Positions 1 through 7,201 of a stretch of 11,893 bases of DNA are shown one piece after another; position 1 is the stretch's first letter; each line of letters starts with the position of its first letter. A program made the translations under genes and the position numbers. Source of the stretch: Oligoflexia bacterium (GTDB taxonomy: Bacteria > Bdellovibrionota > UBA1018). The stretch covers positions 1-11,893 of the forward strand of contig CAIYTD010000205.1 of NCBI GenBank assembly GCA_903928955.1, read 5' to 3'. The notes under the pieces were generated by a model that saw only the letters and a program-made list of their open reading frames with translations, was not told the origin of the DNA and searched no databases.

Positions 1-1148
1 GATTAAAAGAATTACCACCCTACTTATTTGCAAAAATAGATAAAATAAAACAAGAGGAGATTAAAAAAGGCAAAAAAATTATTTCATTAGGAATTGGAGA
101 TCCCGATCTACCAACACCTTCTTTTATTATCGATCGACTCATCTCTGCAGTAAAAAAAACGGAAAATCACAAGTACCCTTCCTACTGGGGTATGATCGAA
201 TTCAGAAAAGCGATCTCTCGCTGGTATAAAAATCGCTTCGATGTTTCACTGAATCCAGAAAGTGAAGCTCTCGCATTAATCGGCTCTAAAGAAGGTATAG
301 CTCACATTCCTCTGGCATTCCTAAACCCAGGCGACGCAGCACTGATTCCTAGTCCTGGCTATCCAGTTTACCACTCAGCAACTACTTTTGCGGGGGGTAT
401 CCCACTTTCCTTCGCTTTATTAGAAAAAAATAATTTTCTTCCTGATTTTTCGGAACTCGAGAAACTAGTAAAATCAGGGTCGAAAGTAAAACTTCTCTTT
501 TTAAATTATCCCAATAACCCGACCTCAGCCTCAGCGAGCTTGGAATTCTTTCAAGAAATAGTCAAATTTGCTAAAAGGCATCAAATCATTGTCTGTCACG
601 ACAACGCTTATTCTGAAATCTATTTTGATAATAAAAAGCAGCCTAGCTTTCTACAAGTTCCTGGAGCGATAGATGTAGGCTGTGAATTCCATAGTCTTTC
701 CAAAACTTTTAATATGACAGGATGGCGTGTTGGATTTGTTGTAGGAAATTCTAAAGTAATAGAAGGTTTGGCCCGAATCAAGACAAACATAGATTCAGGT
801 ATTTTTAATGCCTGCCAAGAAGCTGGAATCGAAGCTCTCGATCATTCTGAACCCTTCTGCTCGGAGCTTCGTGCGATTTACCAAAAACGAAGAGATGTCC
901 TATTACCCGCTCTCCAGAACCTAGGATTAAGTTGCAATACTCCAGACGCAACTTTTTATGCTTGGGCTCGCCTGCCCCTAGGACATTCATCCGAAGAGTT
1001 TGTACTCCATTTAATTCGAACCCATGGCATCGTTTCGACACCAGGAAACGGATTTGGTCAACAGGGAGAGGGTTATGTACGATTCACCCTCTGTTCTGAC
1101 ATTTCACTATTAAAACAAGTTGCAGAAGCACTCAAGGCATCGGTATAA
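1..1148 (+). CDS. PLP-dependent class I/II aminotransferase, LL-diaminopimelate aminotransferase (DapL2)-like, 5' end outside window
   Basis: Cytosolic pyridoxal-phosphate aminotransferase, fold type I. The reading frame is open to the left edge: the first full codon is at position 3 and 381 residues are visible. An ATG at 192 is internal, because the codons before it encode the typical N-terminal arm (LPPYLFAKID, then SLGIGDPDLPTP). Other motifs are PGYPVY, the NYPNNPTSA loop, the HDNAYSEI segment, and SLSKTFNMTGWR, whose lysine (nt 702-704) should form the internal aldimine. The C-terminal GEGYVRFTL carries the arginine expected to bind the substrate carboxylate. Family members have about 385-395 residues, so only a few residues are missing. 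LGIGDPDLPTP together with HSLSKTFNMTGWR fits the DapL2 group, which makes LL-diaminopimelate for lysine and peptidoglycan. Aspartate or another amino acid as substrate cannot be excluded. The stop lies 6 bp before etfB, suggesting co-transcription. Family is sure; substrate is inferred. Confidence 0.9.
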   Translation, partial: LKELPPYLFAKIDKIKQEEIKKGKKIISLGIGDPDLPTPSFIIDRLISAVKKTENHKYPSYWGMIEFRKAISRWYKNRFDVSLNPESEALALIGSKEGIAHIPLAFLNPGDAALIPSPGYPVYHSATTFAGGIPLSFALLEKNNFLPDFSELEKLVKSGSKVKLLFLNYPNNPTSASASLEFFQEIVKFAKRHQIIVCHDNAYSEIYFDNKKQPSFLQVPGAIDVGCEFHSLSKTFNMTGWRVGFVVGNSKVIEGLARIKTNIDSGIFNACQEAGIEALDHSEPFCSELRAIYQKRRDVLLPALQNLGLSCNTPDATFYAWARLPLGHSSEEFVLHLIRTHGIVSTPGNGFGQQGEGYVRFTLCSDISLLKQVAEALKASV

Positions 1149-1154
1149 GAAACT

Positions 1155-1928
1155 ATGAATATCTACATCTGCATCAAACAGGTTCCAGATACTGAAACAA
1201 AAATTAAACTCAATAGCGAACAAAGCGGAATAGATACCACTGGAGTGAAGTGGATCATTTCCCCGTATGACGAACTCGCTATAGAGGAAGCCTTACGTCT
1301 CAAAGAAAAAAATACGGGGAGTACTGTTACTGTACTTTCATGCGGGCCAACACGCGTTGTAGAGGCGATTCGAACTGCTCTTGCAATGGGTGCAGACAGC
1401 GGAATTCATGTAGATCTTCCTGAAACAGCAGATAATAATCTGATTGCCAAAGCCCTTGCTGGGGCCTTTAAAAAGGAAACAAAAATAGATATCATCTTTA
1501 CAGGAAAAGAATCCATTGATGACGGTGCTGCGCAAGTCAGTCAACTGATTGCAACTTATCTTGACATCCCTTATATCACTGTTGTTCTCAATATCGAGTA
1601 CAGCCCTCAAGGGGTAAAATGTAAGCGCGAAATTGAAGGAGGCGCTTTTGAAATAGTGGAAGCTCCTTTTCCGCTTCTGGTTGCCACTCAAAAGGGACTG
1701 AATGAGCCACGCTACGCAAGCCTACCTAATATTATGAAAGCTAAGAAAAAGGAGGTAAGGGTGCTTAAGATGGCGGATGTTGAAGTCTCTGCAGCAGACC
1801 AGAAAATTCGCTTTAAGAATTTCCAACTTCCACCCCCCAAACAAGCAGGGAAAAAAATTCCTGGAGACCCTCACTCACAGGCGAAAGAACTTGTCCGTCT
1901 TTTACATGAAGAAGCAAAGGTGGTCTGA
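1155..1928 (+). CDS. etfB: Electron transfer flavoprotein beta subunit
   Basis: Small subunit of the cytosolic ETF heterodimer, which accepts electrons from acyl-CoA and related dehydrogenases. The 257 residues match the family length (about 250-260). Visible marks are KQVPDTE at residues 8-14, ISPYDELAIEEALRLKE at about 35-51, the nucleotide-binding stretch GKESIDDGAAQ at about 117-127, and the ETF-beta signature at about 168-199 (VEAPFPLLVATQKG followed by LNEPRYASLPNIMKAKKK). The start is ATG, 6 bp after the aminotransferase stop. No strong Shine-Dalgarno is visible, only a weak AAGAA, so translation may be coupled to the gene before. etfA starts 2 bp after its stop. The EMO-type oxidoreductase downstream argues for an ETF feeding quinones rather than a flavin-bifurcating one, but this was not tested by residue-level comparison. 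Confidence 0.96.
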   Translation: MNIYICIKQVPDTETKIKLNSEQSGIDTTGVKWIISPYDELAIEEALRLKEKNTGSTVTVLSCGPTRVVEAIRTALAMGADSGIHVDLPETADNNLIAKALAGAFKKETKIDIIFTGKESIDDGAAQVSQLIATYLDIPYITVVLNIEYSPQGVKCKREIEGGAFEIVEAPFPLLVATQKGLNEPRYASLPNIMKAKKKEVRVLKMADVEVSAADQKIRFKNFQLPPPKQAGKKIPGDPHSQAKELVRLLHEEAKVV

Positions 1929-1930
1929 AT

Positions 1931-2905
1931 ATGGCTAAAGTTATTATCATTGCAGAACAACGTGACGGGCGTCTAAAAAAATCTACTTTTGAACTCTTAA
2001 GTGCTTCATCTGCAGCGGGAAATGAAACTCAGGCAATCTTGCTAGGGGATGGAATTACCGACTTAGCAAAGGAGCTGGGCCATTATGGTGCGCAGACAGT
2101 TCACCTGATACAGAATCCAGCCCTTAAGTTCTATACCGCTGAAGCTTATTCTATTGAAATTATTAAGATTCTTAAATCCAAAAACCCAGATATTATTTTA
2201 GCAAGCCATACTCCATCGGGACGTGATCTCCTGCCGCGAATTGCAGCTCAACTAGGAGTAGGGCTCGCTAGTGACTGCACCCAACTGAGTTTCGAAGGAA
2301 ATAAAATTAAGGTACGCAGACCAGTCTATGCTGGCAAAGCCACAGTAGAAGTAGAGTTTATTGGACCAGGGCCCCAGGTTGCAACCGTACGTCCCAATGC
2401 CTTGGGCGGTGCAAAGCTCAATACAAATCAAACTGCCGAAATCATTTCTATTACAGCCAGTTTAGGCACCCTAAAAACAAAAGTCACTGATGTTGTCCGC
2501 GGCGTAAGTGGCCGACCAGATGTAACAGAAGCTGCTATCGTTGTTTCAGGCGGAAGATCCCTAAAGAATGCTGAAAATTTTAAATTACTTGAAGAAATGG
2601 GAGATGTATTGGGAGCGGCCGTGGGCGCCTCACGGGCAGCTGTAGATGCGGGCTTTCGTCCTCATCGAGATCAAGTAGGCCAAACTGGAAAAGTTGTTTC
2701 TCCGACTTTGTATATTGCCTGTGGAATTAGTGGAGCTATCCAACACCTTGCTGGAATGCGTACTTCAAAAGTGATTGTAGCTATTAATTTAGATCCAGAA
2801 GCACCTATTTTCCAAATTGCCGATTATGGAATTGTTGGCGACCTCTTTTTAATCGTTCCGCTTTTGAAGGATGAGTTTAAAAAAATAAAAGACGAACACA
2901 ATTAA
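1931..2905 (+). CDS. etfA: Electron transfer flavoprotein alpha subunit
   Basis: FAD-carrying large subunit of ETF, partner of the preceding beta subunit. It has 324 residues, typical of the family. The N-terminal Rossmann-like domain (about 1-190) includes SHTPSGRDLLPRIAAQLG at 92-109. The C-terminal FAD domain begins at about 200, with VVSGGRS at 204-210, GASRAAVDAGF at 232-242, the QVGQTGKVVSPTLYIACG stretch at 248-265, GISGAIQHLAGM at 265-276, and NLDPEAPIFQIADYGIVGDL at 286-305. These include the expected FAD-contacting loops. The ATG start has a good ribosome-binding site (AAGGTGG at 1917-1923, 7 nt spacing) that overlaps the end of etfB. The gene is followed 15 bp later by the membrane iron-sulfur oxidoreductase, the expected electron acceptor. 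No additional N-terminal ferredoxin domain is present. Confidence 0.96.
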   Translation: MAKVIIIAEQRDGRLKKSTFELLSASSAAGNETQAILLGDGITDLAKELGHYGAQTVHLIQNPALKFYTAEAYSIEIIKILKSKNPDIILASHTPSGRDLLPRIAAQLGVGLASDCTQLSFEGNKIKVRRPVYAGKATVEVEFIGPGPQVATVRPNALGGAKLNTNQTAEIISITASLGTLKTKVTDVVRGVSGRPDVTEAAIVVSGGRSLKNAENFKLLEEMGDVLGAAVGASRAAVDAGFRPHRDQVGQTGKVVSPTLYIACGISGAIQHLAGMRTSKVIVAINLDPEAPIFQIADYGIVGDLFLIVPLLKDEFKKIKDEHN

Positions 2906-2920
2906 TAGGACAGTAAACTT

Positions 2921-4897
2921 ATGACATGGCAAACTTTCTTATTTCTGGGTGTAGCTGGTTCAGCTTTTGGATATTCAAGTTACCGTTTTAAAATTCTAAT
3001 CCAAATGATGAACAATCACCAAGGAAAAGCATACCGTTTAGATCATATTCCTAAACGGATTTTGACAACTATTTCAAATGTTCTAGGCCAAAAGGCGGTA
3101 CTCAGAAAAAAATCAGCTGGGCTGATGCACGCAACTATTTTCTGGGGATTCTTAGTAATCACATTGGGCACGTTAGAGCAATTTACAACCACAGTATACC
3201 AAACAGCGAATTTTCAATTTATTGGAATCCATGCATATTCGGCGCTTGTTTTCATGGAAGATTTTTTTACATTTGCAGTACTCCTTGCAATTGGGTTTGC
3301 GTGCTATCGCCGTTATATTATACGCCCCGAAAGCTTAGGGAAATCAAAAGACGCCAATATTGTTTTAACCTTAACAGGTTCACTCATGGTTTCTATTCTT
3401 TTAATGAACGGCTTTCATATTTTGGGCGACAATCCCTGGTATCAGGGAGCAATGCCGATCTCGAATATCATAAGCCACTTATTAAGTTATCTCGCTCTAA
3501 GTTCAGAGACTAGCGGTCACATCAGCACATTATTCAAATGGTTACACATGATGATCGTTTTAGGATTTGCTATTTATATTCCTAGTTCCAAACATCTTCA
3601 TATCGTAGCAGCTGGGCCTAATACCTTTTTAAAAACTCTAACACGAGAAAAGGCGATGGCTCCCATTAACTTTGAAGACGAGACTACAACTCAATATGGC
3701 ACAGCAAAAGTTACAGATAGGAGTTGGAAGGACGTCCTAGACTACTATTCATGTACAGAATGTGGCCGTTGTCAAGATGTCTGCCCTGCCTATAATACTC
3801 AAAAGCCACTTTCACCTAAAATGCTGATTTTAGACTTAAAAAATAATATGTATCGTAATAAAGATAAAATTCTCGAACGCAAATTCGATGAAGTTTCTCA
3901 CGTCATAGATGATAATGTTACTGAAGATGTCATTTGGGCTTGCACTTCCTGCCGAGCATGCGAAATTGCATGCCCAGTATTTATAGAGCACACGGACAAG
4001 ATTTACGACATACGCCGAAATTTAGTCATGATGGAATCAAAATTTCCTACTGAAGTTCAAACTGTCTTCAAAAATATGGAGAATAATGCTAGCCCGTGGG
4101 CCTTTAGCGCATCCGACAGAGCAGCTTGGGCCGAAGGATTATCTATTAAAACAATGTCAACCGACTCAAACGTAGATGTTCTACTTTGGGTAGGATGTGC
4201 CGGCTCTTATGATGATAGAAACAAGAAGGTCCTCCGAGCATTTGCTAATGTTCTAAAAAAAGCGGGAATAAAATTTGCGATTCTTGGAACTGAAGAGCAA
4301 TGTACAGGAGATCCAGCCCGAAGAATCGGGAATGAATATCTATTCCAAACCCTAGCAAAGGCTAACATAGAGACCCTCAATCGCTATCAGGTTAAAAAAA
4401 TTGTTACCGCTTGTCCTCATTGCTTTAATACTCTGAAAAATGAATATAAGGACTTTGGAGGACTCTACGAAGTGCATCACCATTCACAGTTCTTAGCTCA
4501 GCTTATTAACGAAGGAAAAATCAAACCAACTAAAACTTTAGATGAAACTGTAACATTCCATGATAGCTGTTATTTAGGACGTTGGAATAATATCTATGAT
4601 CAACCTCGAAACGTGATTCAATCCCTTCCAGCTGTGAACTTAGTGGAAATGAAAAAAAATCACGATGAAAGCATGTGCTGCGGCGCGGGAGGCGGTCGAA
4701 TGTGGATGGAAGAAAAAATCGGAAAACGCATCAATGTCACTCGTATAGAACAAGCTTTAGATACTCGAGCGGGCATCGTTGCCTCTTCTTGCCCCTTCTG
4801 TATGACTATGATGACAGATGGATTAAAAACAAAGGAAATGCAAGATAAGGTCAAAGTTCTCGATATTGCAGAATTAATAGATCAATCTACTTCCTAA
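2921..4897 (+). CDS. EMO-type ETF:(methyl)menaquinone oxidoreductase: membrane heme/Fe-S protein with two CCG domains
   Basis: Membrane oxidoreductase of 658 residues, expected to take electrons from ETF and reduce menaquinone in the cytoplasmic membrane. The N-terminal nitrate-reductase-gamma-like part (about 1-225) has hydrophobic segments near 2-20, 72-88, 104-128, 148-168 and 203-222. H70, H104, H166 and H209 are candidate b-heme ligands. The cytosolic part has two 4Fe-4S motifs: CTECGRCQDVCP (C278, C281, C284, C288) and CTSCRACEIACP (C341, C344, C347, C351). Two CCG (HdrB/DUF224) domains follow: the first with C426, C461 and C498-x-x-C501, the second with C550, CCG at 586-588 and C624-x-x-C627. 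The first CCG motif reads CTG. Domain order matches the DUF224 proteins found next to etfBA in Geobacter and Syntrophus. A likely SD, AGGA, lies 10 nt before the ATG. It is the last gene of the + strand unit. Confidence 0.9.
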   Translation: MTWQTFLFLGVAGSAFGYSSYRFKILIQMMNNHQGKAYRLDHIPKRILTTISNVLGQKAVLRKKSAGLMHATIFWGFLVITLGTLEQFTTTVYQTANFQFIGIHAYSALVFMEDFFTFAVLLAIGFACYRRYIIRPESLGKSKDANIVLTLTGSLMVSILLMNGFHILGDNPWYQGAMPISNIISHLLSYLALSSETSGHISTLFKWLHMMIVLGFAIYIPSSKHLHIVAAGPNTFLKTLTREKAMAPINFEDETTTQYGTAKVTDRSWKDVLDYYSCTECGRCQDVCPAYNTQKPLSPKMLILDLKNNMYRNKDKILERKFDEVSHVIDDNVTEDVIWACTSCRACEIACPVFIEHTDKIYDIRRNLVMMESKFPTEVQTVFKNMENNASPWAFSASDRAAWAEGLSIKTMSTDSNVDVLLWVGCAGSYDDRNKKVLRAFANVLKKAGIKFAILGTEEQCTGDPARRIGNEYLFQTLAKANIETLNRYQVKKIVTACPHCFNTLKNEYKDFGGLYEVHHHSQFLAQLINEGKIKPTKTLDETVTFHDSCYLGRWNNIYDQPRNVIQSLPAVNLVEMKKNHDESMCCGAGGGRMWMEEKIGKRINVTRIEQALDTRAGIVASSCPFCMTMMTDGLKTKEMQDKVKVLDIAELIDQSTS

Positions 4898-4914
4898 GTC
4901 ACAGATTAAATTAG

Positions 4915-4958
4915 TGAATCATCTATAATCAAATTTTAATTTCATTATAGATGATTCA
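4915..4958. terminator. 15-bp perfect inverted repeat between convergent genes, putative bidirectional 3'-end structure
   Basis: Arms 4915-4929 (TGAATCATCTATAAT) and 4944-4958 are exact reverse complements with a 14-nt centre. After one C/C mismatch (4930/4943) the centre itself can pair further (AAATT with AATTT), so almost all of 4915-4958 can fold. It begins 17 bp after the EMO stop and lies 28 bp from the end of the small minus-strand gene at 4987, the place for a shared terminator. The stem is AT-rich and no clear U-run follows on either strand, so it is not a textbook intrinsic terminator. An mRNA-stabilising hairpin or a protein-binding palindrome are alternatives. Confidence 0.5.
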
Positions 4959-4986
4959 GACTTAAAGACACTCGTAGATGATAAAC

Positions 4987-5202
4987 TTATTTTGAAATTT
5001 TTTCTGACTTTGGGGTATTTTCGGGAGTGGGAGGAAGAAAATCTTTATGCTGAGAAATAAAGCGCTTTAATGCTGTATTTATGATTTCAGAACAAGTTAA
5101 TTTAATATGCTTTTCCATTAAAATCAGCTTCTCCGCACTATCTAGCTCAAATTCGATTTCGATTTTTTTCGTAGAACCTTTAAGCTTGTAATCGTCAAGC
5201 AT
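4987..5202 (-). CDS. Small ribbon-helix-helix-like protein, 71 aa
   Basis: No named family is recognised with certainty. The layout is a short charged start, a strand-like alternating segment KKIEIEFEL (12-20), a first helix at about 21-34, a turn KLTCSE, a second helix at about 38-51 (SEIINTALKRFIS), and a Pro-rich polar tail (58-71). Strand-helix-turn-helix with a SEII-x-x-A-L-x-x-F pattern is typical of CopG/Arc ribbon-helix-helix DNA-binding proteins, which act as dimers. The start is well supported: ATG with AAGGAG at 5210-5215, 7 nt away. It follows the VWA gene on the same strand after 71 bp, and its stop faces the convergent EMO gene. It could be a local transcription regulator of the aminomutase operon or an antitoxin-like protein. 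No toxin gene lies beside it. That it is a gene is fairly sure; the function is inferred from shape only. Confidence 0.7.
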   Translation of the reverse strand: MLDDYKLKGSTKKIEIEFELDSAEKLILMEKHIKLTCSEIINTALKRFISQHKDFLPPTPENTPKSEKISK

Positions 5203-5209
5203 ATATATT

Positions 5210-5215
5210 CTCCTT
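5210..5215 (-). promoter_or_regulatory. Shine-Dalgarno AAGGAG of the small RHH-like gene
   Basis: On the minus strand AAGGAG stands 7 nt before the ATG at 5202. It is the strongest ribosome-binding site in the minus-strand unit and is the main reason to accept this short reading frame as a gene with its own translation initiation, separate from the coupled genes upstream. Confidence 0.75.
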
Positions 5216-5227
5216 GTAGTTTTCTAT

Positions 5228-5266
5228 GAGCATCTTAATGCTCTACCATAAGAATTCAATGAATTC
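5228..5266 (-). repeat. Two small hairpins in the vwa to RHH-gene gap
   Basis: The 71-bp gap holds two perfect inverted repeats. GAATTC-ATT-GAATTC (5252-5266) can form a 6-bp stem with a 3-nt loop. GAGCAT-TAAG-ATGCTC (5228-5243, minus-strand reading) can form a 6-bp stem with a 4-nt loop, ending 12 nt before the AAGGAG of the next gene. Neither is followed by a U-run, so termination is unlikely. RNA processing, attenuation or an operator are possible. The arms are short, so chance is a real alternative. Confidence 0.4.
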
Positions 5267-5273
5267 GAAACTA

Positions 5274-6287
5274 TTAAGAAATAGAATGCCCCCTCAATAG
5301 ATCTTTTACAACCCCGTACATCACTCTTGGCAAAGACTCCAATTCATCTACTTCGTGGAGAACACCATGACCCTTTCTAGCCAGTTCACGACATAACTCC
5401 AAACTTGCTCGTTCAGCTCCCATCTTGAGAACGACTAAATGACCAAAGCGACACGCTAAGTACGCTGGATCTCTCCCTGCAGTATACTTTCCATCTGTTA
5501 ACAATACTACAGACGCAGGCTTTCCCTGTCCCCCTATTTGAGCGATTTGTACGAGCCTAAGTGCAGCCTTTATACCCTCCTCCAAATGAGTATATCCTTG
5601 AGCCGGGACATCTAAAAATCTCTCGATTAACATCTGAAGCGAAATTTTTTCATCGGGATTTTTCAAAACTTTCGCTTCATTTTCGAAGGCTACTATTCCA
5701 ATCGGATCATCTGGAAACTCTAAAAGTACTACAGCCAAGGCGACTGCCGTTAAAGCAAGCTTTTCACCTGTCATTGATAGACTTGTATCTACACTAAAAA
5801 CAAGAGACTGCCGCCGCCGAACGGTATAGCTCATCCAAATATCCTGAGCGGTAACAGAATAATCTAATAATGAACTGCCACCATCCTGATCGAGAATATC
5901 CACTACGGCGAGTGGAGAATGATCTAGAGTTTCGTCTAAATCCAAATCGGTATTTTCAGCATATACAGGAAGATCAGATAAAATTCCAAGCCTCTGCTCC
6001 ATCGGATGAACTACTGACCCAAGAATTTCCTGTGCTTTGTCGAGTATGGCAAGCGCAGAGATACGGCGTAAATACTTCCATTTCTCTCTTAATGAGCGGA
6101 TCGATTTAAACTCATGATAACGAGTAGCAATATCCCACGAACTCATCCCTTGAAGATCAGCACTGGGTTGATCTAAAACTTCGGGCGCTAAAAAAAAAGA
6201 GGGATCACTTTTAGGAAGAGGCGGAGTAGCATCGAAAACACTACGATAGATTTGAGCTCGATCCAGCAAAGTGTTATTCGGTTTCAC
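5274..6287 (-). CDS. VWA-domain protein, partner of the adjacent MoxR AAA+ ATPase
   Basis: 337 residues, no signal peptide or membrane segment, so cytosolic. The N-terminal part (about 1-155) is charged and of unknown fold, with an acidic stretch (TDLDLDETLD, 113-122). The VWA domain (about 160-335) has a complete metal-ion-dependent adhesion site: DTSLS at 167-171, T233 in GYTH, and D265 in LLTDG. MoxR/VWA pairs such as CbbQ/CbbO and NorQ/NorD remodel or activate metalloenzymes, with the VWA protein as substrate adaptor. The GTG start overlaps the moxR stop as GTGA (6284-6287). The purine-rich AAGAGG abuts the GTG, too close for normal initiation, so translation probably depends on re-initiation after moxR. 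The gene ends with a double stop, TAATAG. Its position after kamE suggests action on lysine 5,6-aminomutase, which is inference. A magnesium/cobalt-chelatase-type role is an alternative, but no large chelatase subunit is present. Confidence 0.88.
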   Translation of the reverse strand: MKPNNTLLDRAQIYRSVFDATPPLPKSDPSFFLAPEVLDQPSADLQGMSSWDIATRYHEFKSIRSLREKWKYLRRISALAILDKAQEILGSVVHPMEQRLGILSDLPVYAENTDLDLDETLDHSPLAVVDILDQDGGSSLLDYSVTAQDIWMSYTVRRRQSLVFSVDTSLSMTGEKLALTAVALAVVLLEFPDDPIGIVAFENEAKVLKNPDEKISLQMLIERFLDVPAQGYTHLEEGIKAALRLVQIAQIGGQGKPASVVLLTDGKYTAGRDPAYLACRFGHLVVLKMGAERASLELCRELARKGHGVLHEVDELESLPRVMYGVVKDLLRGHSIS

Positions 6288-7201
6288 CTCTTCAATATAA
6301 TCTTTTTTTTTACGTCTATTTGTTGAGAAGTGAGCTCATTCATAATTGTGTCTACCCATTCCTTTAATAATGCCTCCACTTCTTGGCCTGCAGTTTGATC
6401 TGAATCAGATTCTCTTTCAAGCTCTATCCGCGTAGGAAGTGCCATTAAAGCTGCAGCCAAAAAAGCATCTTTTAGCACCATACCGTCACGCACGAGAATA
6501 TTTCCAATGAGTGCTATACTTACCGCTGCCCGAACTGAGGCTCCCCTTCTCACCCTAGGATGTTCCCGAGTTAAGCGCACTAATTTTACTGCTGCAATGG
6601 GCAATATTTCGGAAGTTTTTTGTACAAATCCTTGCGCGCGAAACTTTTTAGTAACTATATCAACCTCTTCCTCTTCATTCTGGTAACAGAGGACAATAAG
6701 TTCAAATCGATCTAGAATTGCTTCACTGAGATGTGAAGTAGCTACAAATTCCTTTGGATTTTGTGTCGCAATTACTAAAAATCCATCAACTGCGCGTATT
6801 TCTCCGAGCCTCGGAATAATAATCACCCTCTCATCAATTGCAGGCAATAAAATATTTTGTACGCCTTCAGGTAATCGATTAAGCTCGTTAATAAAAAGGA
6901 TCCCTCCTTTTTTCATCGCCTCGACCAGTGGTCCTGGCATAAATGATTCGGCCTGAAATCCTTTCCTAATTACTGTCGGCGGATCAAACCAGCCTGAGAG
7001 TTTTTGCTCAGAATAACGATTATCTCCATCCACGCGAAAAACAGGCAACCCAAGATCAGAGGTTACTGCTAATGCCAAATGAGTTTTTCCGACCCCAACG
7101 GGGCCTTCTAATAGAACATTACGACGAGCCTGGAAACAAGCTCTTACCTTAAAAAATTCAGAATCACGCCCTACTAGCTTTTCACTAGACTTTATATTCA
7201 C
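6284..7201 (-). CDS. MoxR-family AAA+ ATPase, coupled to the aminomutase genes
   Basis: Cytosolic AAA+ ATPase of 305 residues, a usual MoxR size. Walker A is GPVGVGKT (33-40). Walker B is ILFINELNR (101-109), with Asn in place of the usual Asp before the catalytic Glu106. Sensor 1 is ATQNP (145-149), the arginine-finger region is SEAILDRFE (159-167), and the sensor 2 region is PRVRRGASVRA (215-225). The start is GTG at 7201, overlapping the kamE stop as GTGA, with a good SD GAGGAG at 7209-7214 (7 nt spacing) inside the end of kamE. Its own stop overlaps the VWA start. MoxR proteins act as chaperones that insert cofactors or remodel enzymes, nearly always with a VWA partner. Here the tie to kamDE suggests reactivation or cofactor exchange on the B12 enzyme; no direct evidence exists in the sequence. 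The family call is secure. Confidence 0.93.
   Translation of the reverse strand: MNIKSSEKLVGRDSEFFKVRACFQARRNVLLEGPVGVGKTHLALAVTSDLGLPVFRVDGDNRYSEQKLSGWFDPPTVIRKGFQAESFMPGPLVEAMKKGGILFINELNRLPEGVQNILLPAIDERVIIIPRLGEIRAVDGFLVIATQNPKEFVATSHLSEAILDRFELIVLCYQNEEEEVDIVTKKFRAQGFVQKTSEILPIAAVKLVRLTREHPRVRRGASVRAAVSIALIGNILVRDGMVLKDAFLAAALMALPTRIELERESDSDQTAGQEVEALLKEWVDTIMNELTSQQIDVKKKIILKR

Noticed and set aside
192..194. ATG at 192 as the start of the aminotransferase
   Set aside because: The frame is open to position 3 and encodes conserved N-terminal motifs (LPPYLFAKID, LGIGDPDLPTP), so the gene begins outside the window.
5240..5276. A promoter (TATGGT as -10) in front of the RHH-like gene
   Set aside because: No matching -35 at correct spacing, and the sequence is taken up by the EcoRI-like palindromes.
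5274..7201. MoxR/VWA genes as magnesium or cobalt chelatase subunits
   Set aside because: No large CobN/BchH-type subunit and no tetrapyrrole genes are in the window; sizes and context fit a stand-alone MoxR/VWA pair better.
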